Source: Candidatus Methanophagales archaeon (GTDB lineage Archaea > Halobacteriota > Syntropharchaeia > Alkanophagales > Methanospirareceae). Taken from it: a stretch of 18,885 nt of DNA. The translations under genes were made by a program, and so were the position numbers. Location: positions 1 to 18,885 of the forward strand of contig JAUXHM010000001.1 of the NCBI GenBank assembly GCA_030621535.1. The letters are read 5' to 3'. The first letter of the stretch is position 1; each line of letters opens with the position of its first letter. The notes beneath the pieces were generated by a model. It searched no databases and had not been told where the DNA came from. It worked only from the letters and a program-made list of their open reading frames with translations. This document shows positions 1-6,959 of the stretch, one piece after another.

Positions 1-55
1 AAAACTCTACTCTTTTTTATTTTTTATGAAGACCATTGAATTGTAATAAGAAAAG

Positions 56-184
56 ATGACGAAAAAGAAAAGAGTGAACAGGAAGAAGGAAGAAAGTAGT
101 GGAAGATGGCAGAGAGCGATAATAGGACTGTTGATGGCGTTGATAATGGTTGGTTCGGTGATTGCATTATTGTTTCAGTTTTAG
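56..184 (+). CDS. small single-pass membrane peptide (42 aa), hypothetical
   Basis: Short open frame, ATG to TAG, with a stop codon (47-49) just upstream in frame, so it is not the tail of a longer gene. The product has a very basic head (about residues 1-20, many Lys/Arg) and one hydrophobic helix (about 21-40, ending in ALLFQF). This is the pattern of a tiny inner-membrane protein with a cytoplasmic basic N-terminus. No family is recognised. There is no clear Shine-Dalgarno site; the preceding bases are A-rich. It may be real because of the sharp charge/hydrophobic partition, but it could be chance. Confidence 0.4.
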   Translation: MTKKKRVNRKKEESSGRWQRAIIGLLMALIMVGSVIALLFQF

Positions 185-274
185 ATAACACCGAAAAAAC
201 AAACCGCTAAAAAAGAAAAGCTACGCCGCTAAACCGCTTGAAACATCTCAAACCTAAAACCTAAAACCTGACAC
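185..274. repeat. short direct repeats (cctaaaa units) between genes
   Basis: AT-rich spacer containing three near-identical words around 250-272 (acctaaaacctaaaacctga) and two ccgctaaa words around 210-237. No gene is seen. This is low-complexity intergenic DNA of the kind that lies outside operons in this window. Confidence 0.35.
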
Positions 275-982
275 CTATACAAATCCCTTCTTTATCTTAT
301 TCGCATACAAATGCGCTATTCGTGTGGGTTCAGGTAGTTTATGCTTACGGATGCAATTTTTTATCAGCCGCAGCGAACTTTGTAGCGATATTTTATGCCC
401 TGGCGCTACGATTATGGGTCTACAGCCCTTTTTACTCTTGAGATAATATCCTACTTCTCTACCTTTGTATTTTATCATACACGCTTCGCCTTCGGTCATC
501 GGCACTTCACCACTGCCACACAGGAGGTTCTTTGCCACCCCCACGGTCGCTACGTCCAGAACAACACCTACATGCGTGGCTAATCCCGCAAACCTCGGAT
601 GGTTTACCCCGCAACCGTCTATTACTAACAGGTCGGGCTTGGTTGTGTTTTCAAGTGCGTGAAAAGCGTTTATTATAGCTGGCGCTTCTCTGAACGAAAG
701 AAGCCCCGGAATGTAAGGGAAATCCACAGGCAGCACCGAGTATGAATAATTGACAAGTCTCATGGATGGGTATTCGAGCACTACAACAGCAGATATTATT
801 TTCTCTTGTCTATCTTTGGCTTCGTCTTTGTCTTTATTTTTAGTATTGTTTTTTGATTCGTAAAAGAAAGCCTGGTCTGCACCTGCGATTAGTTTTAAGC
901 CTTCTAAGCTCTGTTTATCTTCTATTAGCGCTTTTGATGCGATTTCTCGCTGTATGCGATATAGTTGTTCGGTAGTTTTCAT
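275..982 (-). CDS. nfi: endonuclease V (deoxyinosine 3'-endonuclease)
   Basis: Repairs deaminated DNA by cutting near inosine. Numbered from the ATG at 982 (235 aa), the family landmarks are all visible: AGADQ with catalytic Asp36, PYIPGLLSFRE with wedge residues Y90-P92 and Glu99, IDGCGVNHPR with Asp122, GLATHVGV, and VGVAKNLLCG with Lys151. Length fits the family (about 220-240). A Lys/Asp-rich insert (residues 43-60) separates strands near the start. A GTG at 1006 would add eight residues (MKVILYNT), but those codons lie in a TATA-like leader, and a CTAAATAG box (1011-1018) sits at the right distance for a leaderless or short-leader transcript from 982. The Asp near the C-terminus of E. 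coli Nfi is His here (TRIAH). Monocistronic, minus strand. Confidence 0.93.
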   Translation of the reverse strand: MKTTEQLYRIQREIASKALIEDKQSLEGLKLIAGADQAFFYESKNNTKNKDKDEAKDRQEKIISAVVVLEYPSMRLVNYSYSVLPVDFPYIPGLLSFREAPAIINAFHALENTTKPDLLVIDGCGVNHPRFAGLATHVGVVLDVATVGVAKNLLCGSGEVPMTEGEACMIKYKGREVGYYLKSKKGCRPIIVAPGHKISLQSSLRLIKNCIRKHKLPEPTRIAHLYANKIKKGFV

Positions 983-983
983 G

Positions 984-1018
984 GTATTATAAAGTATAAC
1001 TTTCACCTACCTATTTAG
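984..1018 (-). promoter_or_regulatory. nfi promoter: TATA-like CTAAATAG plus gttatactttata leader
   Basis: Reading the minus strand, a TATA-like box (1018-1011) is followed by gttatactttata (1000-988) and then the ATG at 982. The same order of words stands before asd at 16397-16427. The first box sits about 30-36 nt before the start codon, typical for archaeal TATA boxes on short-leader mRNAs; the second AT-rich word fits a proximal promoter element near -10. Confidence 0.5.
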
Positions 1019-1148
1019 GACGCAGATTTACGCAGATTTACGCAGAAAAATATTTCCTCAAAGTATCCAATAAATGCCTTACGTTTAACTTCCGGTTTAG
1101 TGCCAAAATTAAGCTTAAAATCATGATTATCTGCGTTCATCTGCGTCC
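1018..1148. repeat. intergenic inverted-repeat element 1 (cgcagatt type)
   Basis: Arms 1018-1037 and 1129-1148 are inverted copies matching at 18 of 20 positions. The left arm itself is built from tandem acgcagattt units (1020-1044). The core of about 90 bp has no open frame of note. The nfi TATA-like box overlaps the outer edge. A related element lies at 16308-16396. Confidence 0.7.
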
Positions 1149-1276
1149 GATTATCAAATTTTATTCTTTCTTGATTTTTTTGTTTTCTCGTGAAAATCTG
1201 TGTAATCTTGTGGTTATAATTTTCGGAATGACTATATTTAAGGTTAGACCTACAAAATAAATAGCAAGGTGAAAAT

Positions 1277-1471
1277 ATGGAAGTAAAAGAAGTAATCTTG
1301 AAGGAAATCGAGAGGGTTCCTGAACAATACCTTGCGGAGATACTGGATTTTATACGTTTTTTAGCGGGAAAATCGTTGGAAGAAAGTATGGAAACGGCAA
1401 TCGCAAGCGAAACGTCTCTTAAAAAAGATTGGCTAAAACCGGAGGAAGATGAAGCTTGGCGAGATTTGTGA
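1277..1471 (+). CDS. DUF2281-like antitoxin (64 aa)
   Basis: Small acidic protein with an amphipathic N-terminal helix (VKEVILKEIERVPEQYLAEI), then LDFIRFLAGK and an acidic C-terminus ending in EDEAWRDL. This is the layout of DUF2281/VapB-like antitoxins in archaea, where the N-terminal half dimerises and the tail wraps the toxin. A Shine-Dalgarno-like aaggtga (1266-1272) is four bases before the ATG and a TATA-like ctatattta lies around 1232-1240. The stop overlaps the start of a MazF-like toxin reading frame (GTG at 1468), the usual antitoxin-toxin coupling, but that toxin is broken. The family call rests on pattern and context; no DNA-binding domain is obvious. Confidence 0.65.
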   Translation: MEVKEVILKEIERVPEQYLAEILDFIRFLAGKSLEESMETAIASETSLKKDWLKPEEDEAWRDL

Positions 1472-1584
1472 ATGGAGATGTGGTGGTTGTTCCATTTCCA
1501 TTTTCGAATAATTTTACGACAATGAAGGCTCGTGGATGCTCCGCATGGTGGCGTTCCGCAGGGAGTTCGAAGCAGTATTTATAA
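1468..1584 (+). pseudogene. truncated MazF/PemK-like toxin
   Basis: A frame opening with GTG inside the antitoxin stop codon gives VNGDVVVVPFPFSNNFTTMK followed by AR. This is the classic N-terminus of MazF/PemK endoribonucleases (strand 1 with the VVVVPFPF motif, then the loop before RPALV). After codon 22 (1531-1533) similarity stops abruptly. The frame runs through a GC-rich stretch coding Trp/Ser-rich residues and ends at 1584. A full MazF has about 110-120 residues, so the fold cannot form. The antitoxin is therefore orphaned. Confidence 0.65.
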
Positions 1585-1649
1585 TTGCAGACCACTGGTG
1601 TGGCATGGCAGAGTCGAATTTTCTAGTGAAATTGCTATATCCTTAAATT

Positions 1650-1747
1650 TCACCGCAGAGCACACGGAGACCGCAAAGGCACCAGAAAGCCTAAACAATG
1701 ATTGAAACTGTCTTAAAACTCTGCGTACTCTGCGCTCTCCGCGGTGA
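1650..1747. repeat. intergenic inverted-repeat element 2 (ccgcagag type)
   Basis: Arms 1650-1677 and 1720-1747 are inverted copies, starting tcaccgc and ending gcggtga, matching at roughly 20 of 28 positions. The core is about 42 bp. It lies between the toxin remnant and the 3' end of the Mut7-C gene and resembles elements 1 and 3 in size and architecture but not in sequence. A minus-strand open frame across it (1579-1782) has repeat-derived composition and is not taken as a gene. Confidence 0.6.
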
Positions 1748-1797
1748 TAAATCACTATATTTTTAGACAGTACCCTCCTCACAATTCCAATACACCC

Positions 1798-2289
1798 TCA
1801 TTTCAACTCCCTTAACTTCTCACGCATATTCCTCCAATGACTCCCTTCCCAGTATATCCTGCCGCAACGTTCGCAAACCCAGAAATCCCACGCTCCTATC
1901 TTGCTCTTTGGCACATAACTTTTCTCTCTCAGTATCTCCTCTTCCCCTCCCTCGACTTTCCTTATCCTCGCATTGCACTCGCTGCACCTGACCGGAACGG
2001 GTTCGAGGTTTAAGGCGATATTATGCCGAAGCAGCTCCTCTAACTGTTCCATCGCATCATCGGTTTTTATTTGAACGCATTGCACACCTTTTTTCCTTGC
2101 ACCCAACACGAGATTTTTATCCCCGGTGAGCAATATTCGTGCTTCCTGCTTCGCTAAAGAGACAAGAGCATTGTCCTCGTCTTCTTCGTCTTTCTTAATC
2201 GTTATGTCCGCAGCAAAAACGGTATCGTGCCCAAGAATACGAAGCCACGTGCTTAGCTTTCCTAACATCCTGTCAGTCACGAATCGCAA
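1798..2289 (-). CDS. Mut7-C RNase domain protein with zinc ribbon
   Basis: 163-aa PIN-like ribonuclease of the Mut7-C (DUF82) family. The N-terminus (FVTDRMLGKLSTWLRILG, residues 3-20) is the family signature, with Asp6 expected in the metal site. ARILLTGDKNL (50-60) carries the second acidic site (Asp57). The C-terminus is a zinc ribbon with Cys102, Cys105, Cys139 and Cys142, followed by the conserved GRIYWEGSHWRNM. Length matches archaeal stand-alone members. The start is TTG at 2289, supported by a Shine-Dalgarno-like agaggaagg ending about four bases upstream. The cellular RNA substrate is unknown. It stands alone, transcribed away from the lipoprotein gene. Confidence 0.88.
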   Translation of the reverse strand: MRFVTDRMLGKLSTWLRILGHDTVFAADITIKKDEEDEDNALVSLAKQEARILLTGDKNLVLGARKKGVQCVQIKTDDAMEQLEELLRHNIALNLEPVPVRCSECNARIRKVEGGEEEILREKSYVPKSKIGAWDFWVCERCGRIYWEGSHWRNMREKLRELK

Positions 2290-2419
2290 GGTTCCTTCCT
2301 CTTTTTTTTTCTCTACTTACCCCTTTAATTCATCATCCGAGCTTTTAATTGAATTTTAATTAGCGCAAAACAGGGAGCGTTTCTACAACATCAAAGGTAT
2401 TTACACCATGGAATAATGC

Positions 2420-2457
2420 TATATAAAAGGAAGACTTTTTTCATTAAAAGGAGGTGA
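2420..2457 (+). promoter_or_regulatory. TATA box and strong ribosome-binding site of the lipoprotein gene
   Basis: TATA box ctatataaaag (2420-2430) followed 17 bases later by a near-perfect Shine-Dalgarno aaggaggtga (2448-2457), seven bases before the ATG at 2465. This is the strongest expression signal in the window and implies a leadered, well-translated mRNA. Confidence 0.8.
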
Positions 2458-2464
2458 AAAAAAA

Positions 2465-3382
2465 ATGGAAAGAAAAGCAATTGCAGGATTAATAGCCGTA
2501 GTTGCAATCGTAGCGGTTGCGATGTGTGCGGGATGCGTTGAGGAGGAGCGAATGAGTACAGCGGAAATAAAAGAGATGGTTCTTGCTACTGCTGAAAACA
2601 CAGATACTTACAAGTTTGACATGGATATGACACAAAAGACGCTAATAAGCAACGAGACTGATGAGACAGAGATGACGATGACAAGCACTGGAAGTGGTGT
2701 AATGGACAGAACAAGCAAAAAGATGAAGCTGGAGATGACGATGACGATGCAACTGCCTGAGGAAGCAGAAATACCTGAGACAAAGGAAATGAAGATGGAC
2801 ATATATTTCGTCAATAACTCTCTGTACACGAAGATGGACATGGGTATTCCAATGATGCCAGCGCAATGGACAAAGATGGAAATGCCCGAAGAATACTGGG
2901 AATCGCAGAACCAGATAGGGCAACAAATGGAACTGCTGAACATCTCAAAGGTAGAACTATTGGAAGATGAAAAGGTGAACGATGTGGATTGCTATGTGCT
3001 AAAACTCATGCCTGACATCGAGAAGTACTGGGAGACCGTGATGAAGCAAGAGGGGCTGGGCGAGCTAATGCAAAACCTGCGACAAAACGATAGCTTCGAC
3101 ATAGGAAAACTGATAAAGGAGATGTCTATAAAGCAATGGATTGCAAAGGGTACGAAGTTCCCGGTGAAGACAGAAGTGCAGATAAAAATGGCGATGAGCT
3201 CCGCAGACTTGAACATACCTGAAACGGAGGAGGAATTTACAATGACGATGGATCAAAGAACCAACCTAGTTTTCTATGACTATAACAAGCCAGTGACGAT
3301 AGAATTGCCAAAAGAGGCGGAAAGTGCTACCGGGTTTCCAATGTTTCCACCGCTGAATCAAACAGCTACAACTGCTGCATAA
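2465..3382 (+). CDS. exported lipoprotein, LolA-like fold suspected
   Basis: 305 aa. Residues 1-23 form a signal peptide (basic ERK, hydrophobic AIAGLIAVVAIVAVAM) ending in a lipobox-like CAGC with Cys24 as the lipidated residue. The mature part is unusually rich in Met, Glu, Lys and Thr, with repeated EMTMT-type strands and alternating hydrophobic/polar residues, e.g. around 60-90 and 240-260. That suggests a large beta-sheet like LolA/LppX proteins; DUF6612-like archaeal and firmicute lipoproteins look similar. It probably sits on the outer face of the membrane and binds a hydrophobic ligand, but that is inference. Strong promoter, ribosome-binding site and terminator make it a self-contained unit that is likely highly expressed. 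Confidence 0.72.
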   Translation: MERKAIAGLIAVVAIVAVAMCAGCVEEERMSTAEIKEMVLATAENTDTYKFDMDMTQKTLISNETDETEMTMTSTGSGVMDRTSKKMKLEMTMTMQLPEEAEIPETKEMKMDIYFVNNSLYTKMDMGIPMMPAQWTKMEMPEEYWESQNQIGQQMELLNISKVELLEDEKVNDVDCYVLKLMPDIEKYWETVMKQEGLGELMQNLRQNDSFDIGKLIKEMSIKQWIAKGTKFPVKTEVQIKMAMSSADLNIPETEEEFTMTMDQRTNLVFYDYNKPVTIELPKEAESATGFPMFPPLNQTATTAA

Positions 3383-3398
3383 GTAAATACGAAATATA

Positions 3399-3429
3399 AA
3401 GAGGACTTCTTCCTCTTCTTTTATTTTTT
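3399..3429 (+). terminator. hairpin plus T-run terminator
   Basis: Perfect 7-bp stem aagagga / tcctctt (3399-3405 and 3411-3417) with a 5-base loop, followed by a T-rich tail (3418-3429). It lies 17 bases after the lipoprotein stop and overlaps the 3' end of the convergent ogt gene. Confidence 0.7.
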
Positions 3430-3741
3430 AAAATCAAAAAGGAAAAGAGTTTGCTCGAAATTTAGCACCTTTCTCCCTTTTATCTCTACTCCTTCCGCGC
3501 TCAGAAGCCTTATCTTCTTCTCCACGCCTGAGCTATAACCTCCAATGTCACCATCGCTTCTAACGACACGATGACAGGGAACAACAATAGGATACGGATT
3601 TGCAGCAACTGCCTGTCCAACAGCACGAGCAGCACGAACAGAGCCCGTTAGTTCTTTTGCTATCTCACCATAAGTCATTAGCTTACCCTTCGGTATTTGC
3701 TTTACCAACTTCAATACTTCCTCCTGGAAATTCCCATCCAT
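3421..3741 (-). CDS. ogt: methylated-DNA--protein-cysteine methyltransferase (Ogt type)
   Basis: 106-aa protein made of only the C-terminal DNA-binding/active-site domain of O6-alkylguanine-DNA alkyltransferases. Visible features are GKLMTYGEIAKELT (helix-turn-helix entry), SVRAARAVGQAVAANPYPI (recognition helix with the arginine finger), and the PCHRV active site with Cys56, so it should be catalytic and not an alkyltransferase-like protein, which would carry Trp or Ala there. GDIGGYSSGVEKKIRLLSAEG closes the fold. The N-terminal RNase-like domain of Ada/MGMT is absent, as in many short archaeal forms. Shares a 33-bp divergent promoter region with the gene at 3775; no Shine-Dalgarno is seen. 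Confidence 0.93.
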   Translation of the reverse strand: MDGNFQEEVLKLVKQIPKGKLMTYGEIAKELTGSVRAARAVGQAVAANPYPIVVPCHRVVRSDGDIGGYSSGVEKKIRLLSAEGVEIKGRKVLNFEQTLFLFDFKK

Positions 3742-3774
3742 ATTTTAAAATATAACATCCACTAAAACAATAAT
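3742..3774. promoter_or_regulatory. divergent promoter between ogt and the spermidine synthase-like gene
   Basis: Only 33 bp separate the two ATGs. The segment holds ttttaaaatataac (3743-3755), a TATA box placed about 25 bases before the ATG at 3775. Neither start has a Shine-Dalgarno, so leaderless or near-leaderless transcripts are likely. Confidence 0.5.
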
Positions 3775-5544
3775 ATGCATCATGCACATAACACCATGAG
3801 AGTAAATAGCTGTGGGGCTCTGCCCCACGACCCCGCAAGCCCTGTAAGGGCTTATCACACAGCCGTATTCATTGTCATTACAATAACTCTGCTTTCTACC
3901 GGAGCAGCGGCGATGATCTATGAAGTCGTCCTTTTAAGGGAATTTACACTACTTCTCGGCTCTTCTTTTTATTCCGGCTCGATAGTTTTAGCTTCGATAA
4001 TGGGCGGTCTCGCAGTTGGAAGCCTTGTCATCGGCAAACTCTCTGATAGAACCAGGAATCCATTCCTTCTGCTCTTCATCTTAGAAATGCTTATTGCCCT
4101 TATTTCCCTGGTTATAGTGCCAGTCACGAGGAGACTTGCGCTCTACGATACTTGGATGCTAACTGACGGAATAATTTATGCATTCGAATTTATCAATCTC
4201 AACCCTACTTCATGGCATGTTCTGGTATTCTACGGTTCGTGCATTTTGCTCGTTCCCGCCGTATTGATGGGTGGAGAACTCCCGGTAGCCATAAACATAT
4301 TATCAAAATACAAAACGGGAAAAATCGGCGAAGTATCCGGATACTCATATTTTTTGGATACCATAGGAGGAGTCTCAGGGGCGATTTCTGCCGGGTTCAT
4401 AATGATTCCCCTATTCGGCTCAATAACGACTGTACACACCGGGGGAATGCTGAATACAACAGGAGCAGTGAGTGTGGCGCTGTTCATGATATTCTTTCGG
4501 AGCTCTGATAGCCATTCAACGGCACTCTTTCCAAAGAACAAACATCGAAATAATCGATACAAGATGATTCCCGTGATTATATTTTTTGCTCTTTTTTTCT
4601 CTCTATTTGCCCTGGGCTACCATAAGGCGGAGCAGTTGGAATATACCACGGTTGGGGATTTGTATCGTGGACAGGTTATCCTTGAGCGAACACAGAGCAG
4701 ATACCAGGCGATAACAGTAATAGACCATGATATTCTCGGACGTGTTTTGTTCCTCGATGGTAGAGTGCAAATATCCGAGAGTGATGATGAGCCATATTCG
4801 GAGGCGCTGGTATTACCCGCCGCAGTTACATTACTGAATAACGCACATAAACATAATCTTGATGTCCTCATCATTGGTGGTGGCGACCTCGGCGTCTTAG
4901 AAGTATTAACGAGGTTCTCTGATGACAAAATAGGAAACATAACACTCGTGGATTTAGACCCCGAAGTAATAGAAATATCAAAGAAATATTTGGGCGGCAT
5001 ACATAATGATTCATGGAAAGACCATAGATATGAGTATGTGGCGATGGACGGAAGAAAATATGTAGAAGAAGCGCTTAGGGACAGTAAAAAGTTCGACCTC
5101 GTTATTTTAGACCTGCCTGACCCCAACAATGATATTCTCGCAACTTTTTATTCGCTGGAATTCTATGATGACGTTTATTCTTTGCTGGATGAAGATGGGA
5201 TAATGGCTACGCAGGCTACGCAGGCAGATTGGGCATTAGGAGCTGACGGATACGTGATAATTGCAAACACCCTGCGACAGTCACGATTTCCGGTTGTTCG
5301 AATGTACACGCAGTATATACCAAGTTTCGGGCAATGGGGATTCACAATCGCATCCAAACGTTATGACCCACTGCAAATAAGTGACGATGAGATTGCGGAT
5401 GTAATAGCGGCTATCGAAACAAACACATACAGCGAAGAGACACATTTTTCGCTCTTCGCACTTCCTCCGTGGCTTCTAAAAGATATGGAGAATACGCATT
5501 TTATAAATACGATTGATAAACCGGTAATAATTAAGGAGTATTAA
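3775..5544 (+). CDS. membrane-fused spermidine synthase-like protein
   Basis: 589 aa. About seven hydrophobic helices (roughly residues 29-50, 67-88, 97-118, 147-172, 190-218, 228-241, 263-281) form an MFS-like membrane half with the STGAAAMIYEVVLLREF signature. A cytoplasmic aminopropyltransferase domain follows (about 290-520): YQAITV, LFLDGRVQ, DDEPYSEALV, IIGGGD (367-371, SAM/dcSAM site), VDLDPEVIE, and the catalytic-loop equivalent LDLPDPNND (446-453). The usual GGGDG is GGGDL and STDP is LPDP, so substrate specificity may differ from classical SpeE. The first 25 codons run through two perfect hairpins (3812-3853) and look unlike the family; ATG 3796 is an alternative start. Followed one base later by the channel gene. 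The SpeD at 11516 could supply its aminopropyl donor. Confidence 0.85.
   Translation: MHHAHNTMRVNSCGALPHDPASPVRAYHTAVFIVITITLLSTGAAAMIYEVVLLREFTLLLGSSFYSGSIVLASIMGGLAVGSLVIGKLSDRTRNPFLLLFILEMLIALISLVIVPVTRRLALYDTWMLTDGIIYAFEFINLNPTSWHVLVFYGSCILLVPAVLMGGELPVAINILSKYKTGKIGEVSGYSYFLDTIGGVSGAISAGFIMIPLFGSITTVHTGGMLNTTGAVSVALFMIFFRSSDSHSTALFPKNKHRNNRYKMIPVIIFFALFFSLFALGYHKAEQLEYTTVGDLYRGQVILERTQSRYQAITVIDHDILGRVLFLDGRVQISESDDEPYSEALVLPAAVTLLNNAHKHNLDVLIIGGGDLGVLEVLTRFSDDKIGNITLVDLDPEVIEISKKYLGGIHNDSWKDHRYEYVAMDGRKYVEEALRDSKKFDLVILDLPDPNNDILATFYSLEFYDDVYSLLDEDGIMATQATQADWALGADGYVIIANTLRQSRFPVVRMYTQYIPSFGQWGFTIASKRYDPLQISDDEIADVIAAIETNTYSEETHFSLFALPPWLLKDMENTHFINTIDKPVIIKEY
3812..3853. repeat. twin-hairpin palindromic element inside the 5' coding region
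   Basis: Two perfect 7-bp stems with 3-base loops in a row: gtggggc-tct-gccccac (3812-3828) and aagccct-gta-agggctt (3837-3853). Weaker outer arms gctgtg (3809-3814) and cacagc (3858-3863) frame the pair. GC-rich compared with its surroundings. Confidence 0.75.
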
Positions 5545-5545
5545 G

Positions 5546-6517
5546 ATGCTACTACTACGGCTGATAAACAGGATAAGAGCTTTAAGGCGACACGTAGATA
5601 AATTCAGGATTCTATCCCTACTCCTTTTCGTGCTCATATTCGGCTCCATCGCATTTTACCATTTTGAAAGAGGCAGTGAAGGAGTAGAAGAGATATGGGA
5701 CGCTGTTTATTGGGTAATCGTGACGATTACAACCGTGGGCTATGGTGATTTCACGCCAAAAACAATGGGTGGACGGATTACATTTGTGCTGGTTGCATTG
5801 GGGGGAATAGGAACCATTGCGTATGTAATTGAACAACTTGTATCCTTTTCTACTAAGAGTCAATTAAAAAAATTATTTGGGTCGGGGGCGGTGAAGATGA
5901 AGAAGCATACCATTATTGTGGGCTGGAATACCAAAGCAGAAGAGGCGATAAAAGAGCTACGGAACGAAAATGAGGAGTTTTTGGTGGTGGGAAGCGAATT
6001 GGATCAAGCAGAGCTGAATGCGCGGGAGATACATCATATTAGTGGAGACCCGACAAAGAGCGAGACGTTGAATAGATGCGGGATCGAAGATGCAAAGACG
6101 ATGATGATACCTCTGGAGAATGATTCTGAGACGATAATGATTGCTCTCGCAACCCTGAGACTGAATCCGGGTATAAAAATCGTTGCGACATGCGAGGCGC
6201 GGGAGCACGTGGAGATGATGCGTGGAGCTGGGATTGACCATATAATCTCTTATGCGGAGCTAAGCGGCCGATTACTTGCTCAGGCGGTTACCGAGCCAGT
6301 GGTTGTGAATTTCATTATGGATGCTACGACATCGGTTGAAGGGTTTGACCTGAAACAGATAAAAGTGGGCGAGAAAACGAGGTTGGCGGATATGTCGCGG
6401 GGTGCGGGTGAGAAGGTGATTGCGCTGTACAAAAGCGGAAGGTTTGTTTTCGAGTTCGCGGCTGATGTTGTGTTGGAGGAGGGGGATTATCTGGTGGTAA
6501 TATCTTCTTCATGCTAA
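5546..6517 (+). CDS. two-TM potassium channel with RCK (TrkA-N/TrkA-C) domain
   Basis: 323 aa, the layout of MthK-type ligand-gated K+ channels. TM1 is about residues 22-38 and the pore helix is DAVYWVIVTI. The selectivity filter TTVGYGD (62-68) is intact. TM2 (about 77-100) carries the GGIG hinge. A Rossmann RCK-N domain starts at KKHTIIVGWN (119-128), a variant of the usual IVG.G.G nucleotide loop, and a TrkA-C domain covers about 255-320. A Shine-Dalgarno-like aaggag (5533-5538) lies within the last codons of the upstream gene, and the stop-to-start gap is one base, so the two are co-transcribed and probably coupled. Ion-channel genes sit beside SpeE-like and PspA/DUF350 genes in bacterial relatives of this cluster. 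Confidence 0.92.
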   Translation: MLLLRLINRIRALRRHVDKFRILSLLLFVLIFGSIAFYHFERGSEGVEEIWDAVYWVIVTITTVGYGDFTPKTMGGRITFVLVALGGIGTIAYVIEQLVSFSTKSQLKKLFGSGAVKMKKHTIIVGWNTKAEEAIKELRNENEEFLVVGSELDQAELNAREIHHISGDPTKSETLNRCGIEDAKTMMIPLENDSETIMIALATLRLNPGIKIVATCEAREHVEMMRGAGIDHIISYAELSGRLLAQAVTEPVVVNFIMDATTSVEGFDLKQIKVGEKTRLADMSRGAGEKVIALYKSGRFVFEFAADVVLEEGDYLVVISSSC

Positions 6518-6735
6518 ATTGTTATAATTTCGTTTGCATCCCAGCATGACGTTTATAGATTAATATAAAACCGTAGGGCAATACATATCCGATCATTCTC
6601 TCTGGTGCGGACTTATTGTAATGATAAATCTTTCAGCAAGTATTCCCTTCAGATTGATTGCCATATCTTCTCAATACAAATGGATTGTGTTGTGCTATAT
6701 AAAACCATGACTAAATTGATTATCACCTCTACTTC
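6518..6735. other. intergenic region with two orphan TATA-like boxes
   Basis: AT-rich convergent region. It holds two plus-strand copies of atataaaacc (6563-6572 and 6697-6706) that look like promoters, but no plausible plus-strand coding frame follows; the ATG at 6708 opens only 16 codons. No hairpin terminator was seen after the channel gene. Confidence 0.35.
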
Positions 6736-6912
6736 TCACTCAAAACAAGGCCTGTAACCACTACCAAGCTCATGACCGCAAGCAAGACACCGATAATATC
6801 CATAACAATTATAAGTCTCCCCAGTCATAAGATTACGGGTCTTACTTGAAACTTCAAATACAACACTCATTTTTCCACATTTTGGACACTGGAGGTTTGG
6901 TATTGGTTCCAT
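6736..6912 (-). CDS. small zinc-ribbon protein (58 aa)
   Basis: Starts MEPIPNLQCPKCGKMSVVFE and contains a second pair in CLACGHELGSGY, so it carries two CxxC knuckles (Cys9/Cys12 and a pair about 33 residues later), a treble-clef or rubredoxin-like zinc ribbon. No other domain. The ATG at 6912 is preferred: a purine-rich aagagg lies about 13 bases upstream. The longer frame to 6978 runs into the terminal repeat of a MITE-like element, giving 22 residues that do not look conserved. Function unknown; such proteins often bind nucleic acid or a partner protein. Confidence 0.6.
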   Translation of the reverse strand: MEPIPNLQCPKCGKMSVVFEVSSKTRNLMTGETYNCYGYYRCLACGHELGSGYRPCFE

Positions 6913-6959
6913 TATATCTTCATTCCTCTTTAAGAAGCTCCATCCACGCCACCCCGCAT

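Noticed and set aside
1018..1048. CRISPR-like tandem repeats (acgcagattt units)
   Set aside because: The units are contiguous, without unique spacers, and pair with an inverted arm, so this is an inverted-repeat element.
1579..1782. 67-aa minus-strand open frame
   Set aside because: It runs across inverted-repeat element 2, has repeat-derived Arg-rich composition and no start signal.
2608..2943. Minus-strand open frames antisense to the lipoprotein gene
   Set aside because: They arise from the biased Met/Glu/Lys/Thr codons of the real gene, which has its own promoter, ribosome-binding site and signal peptide.
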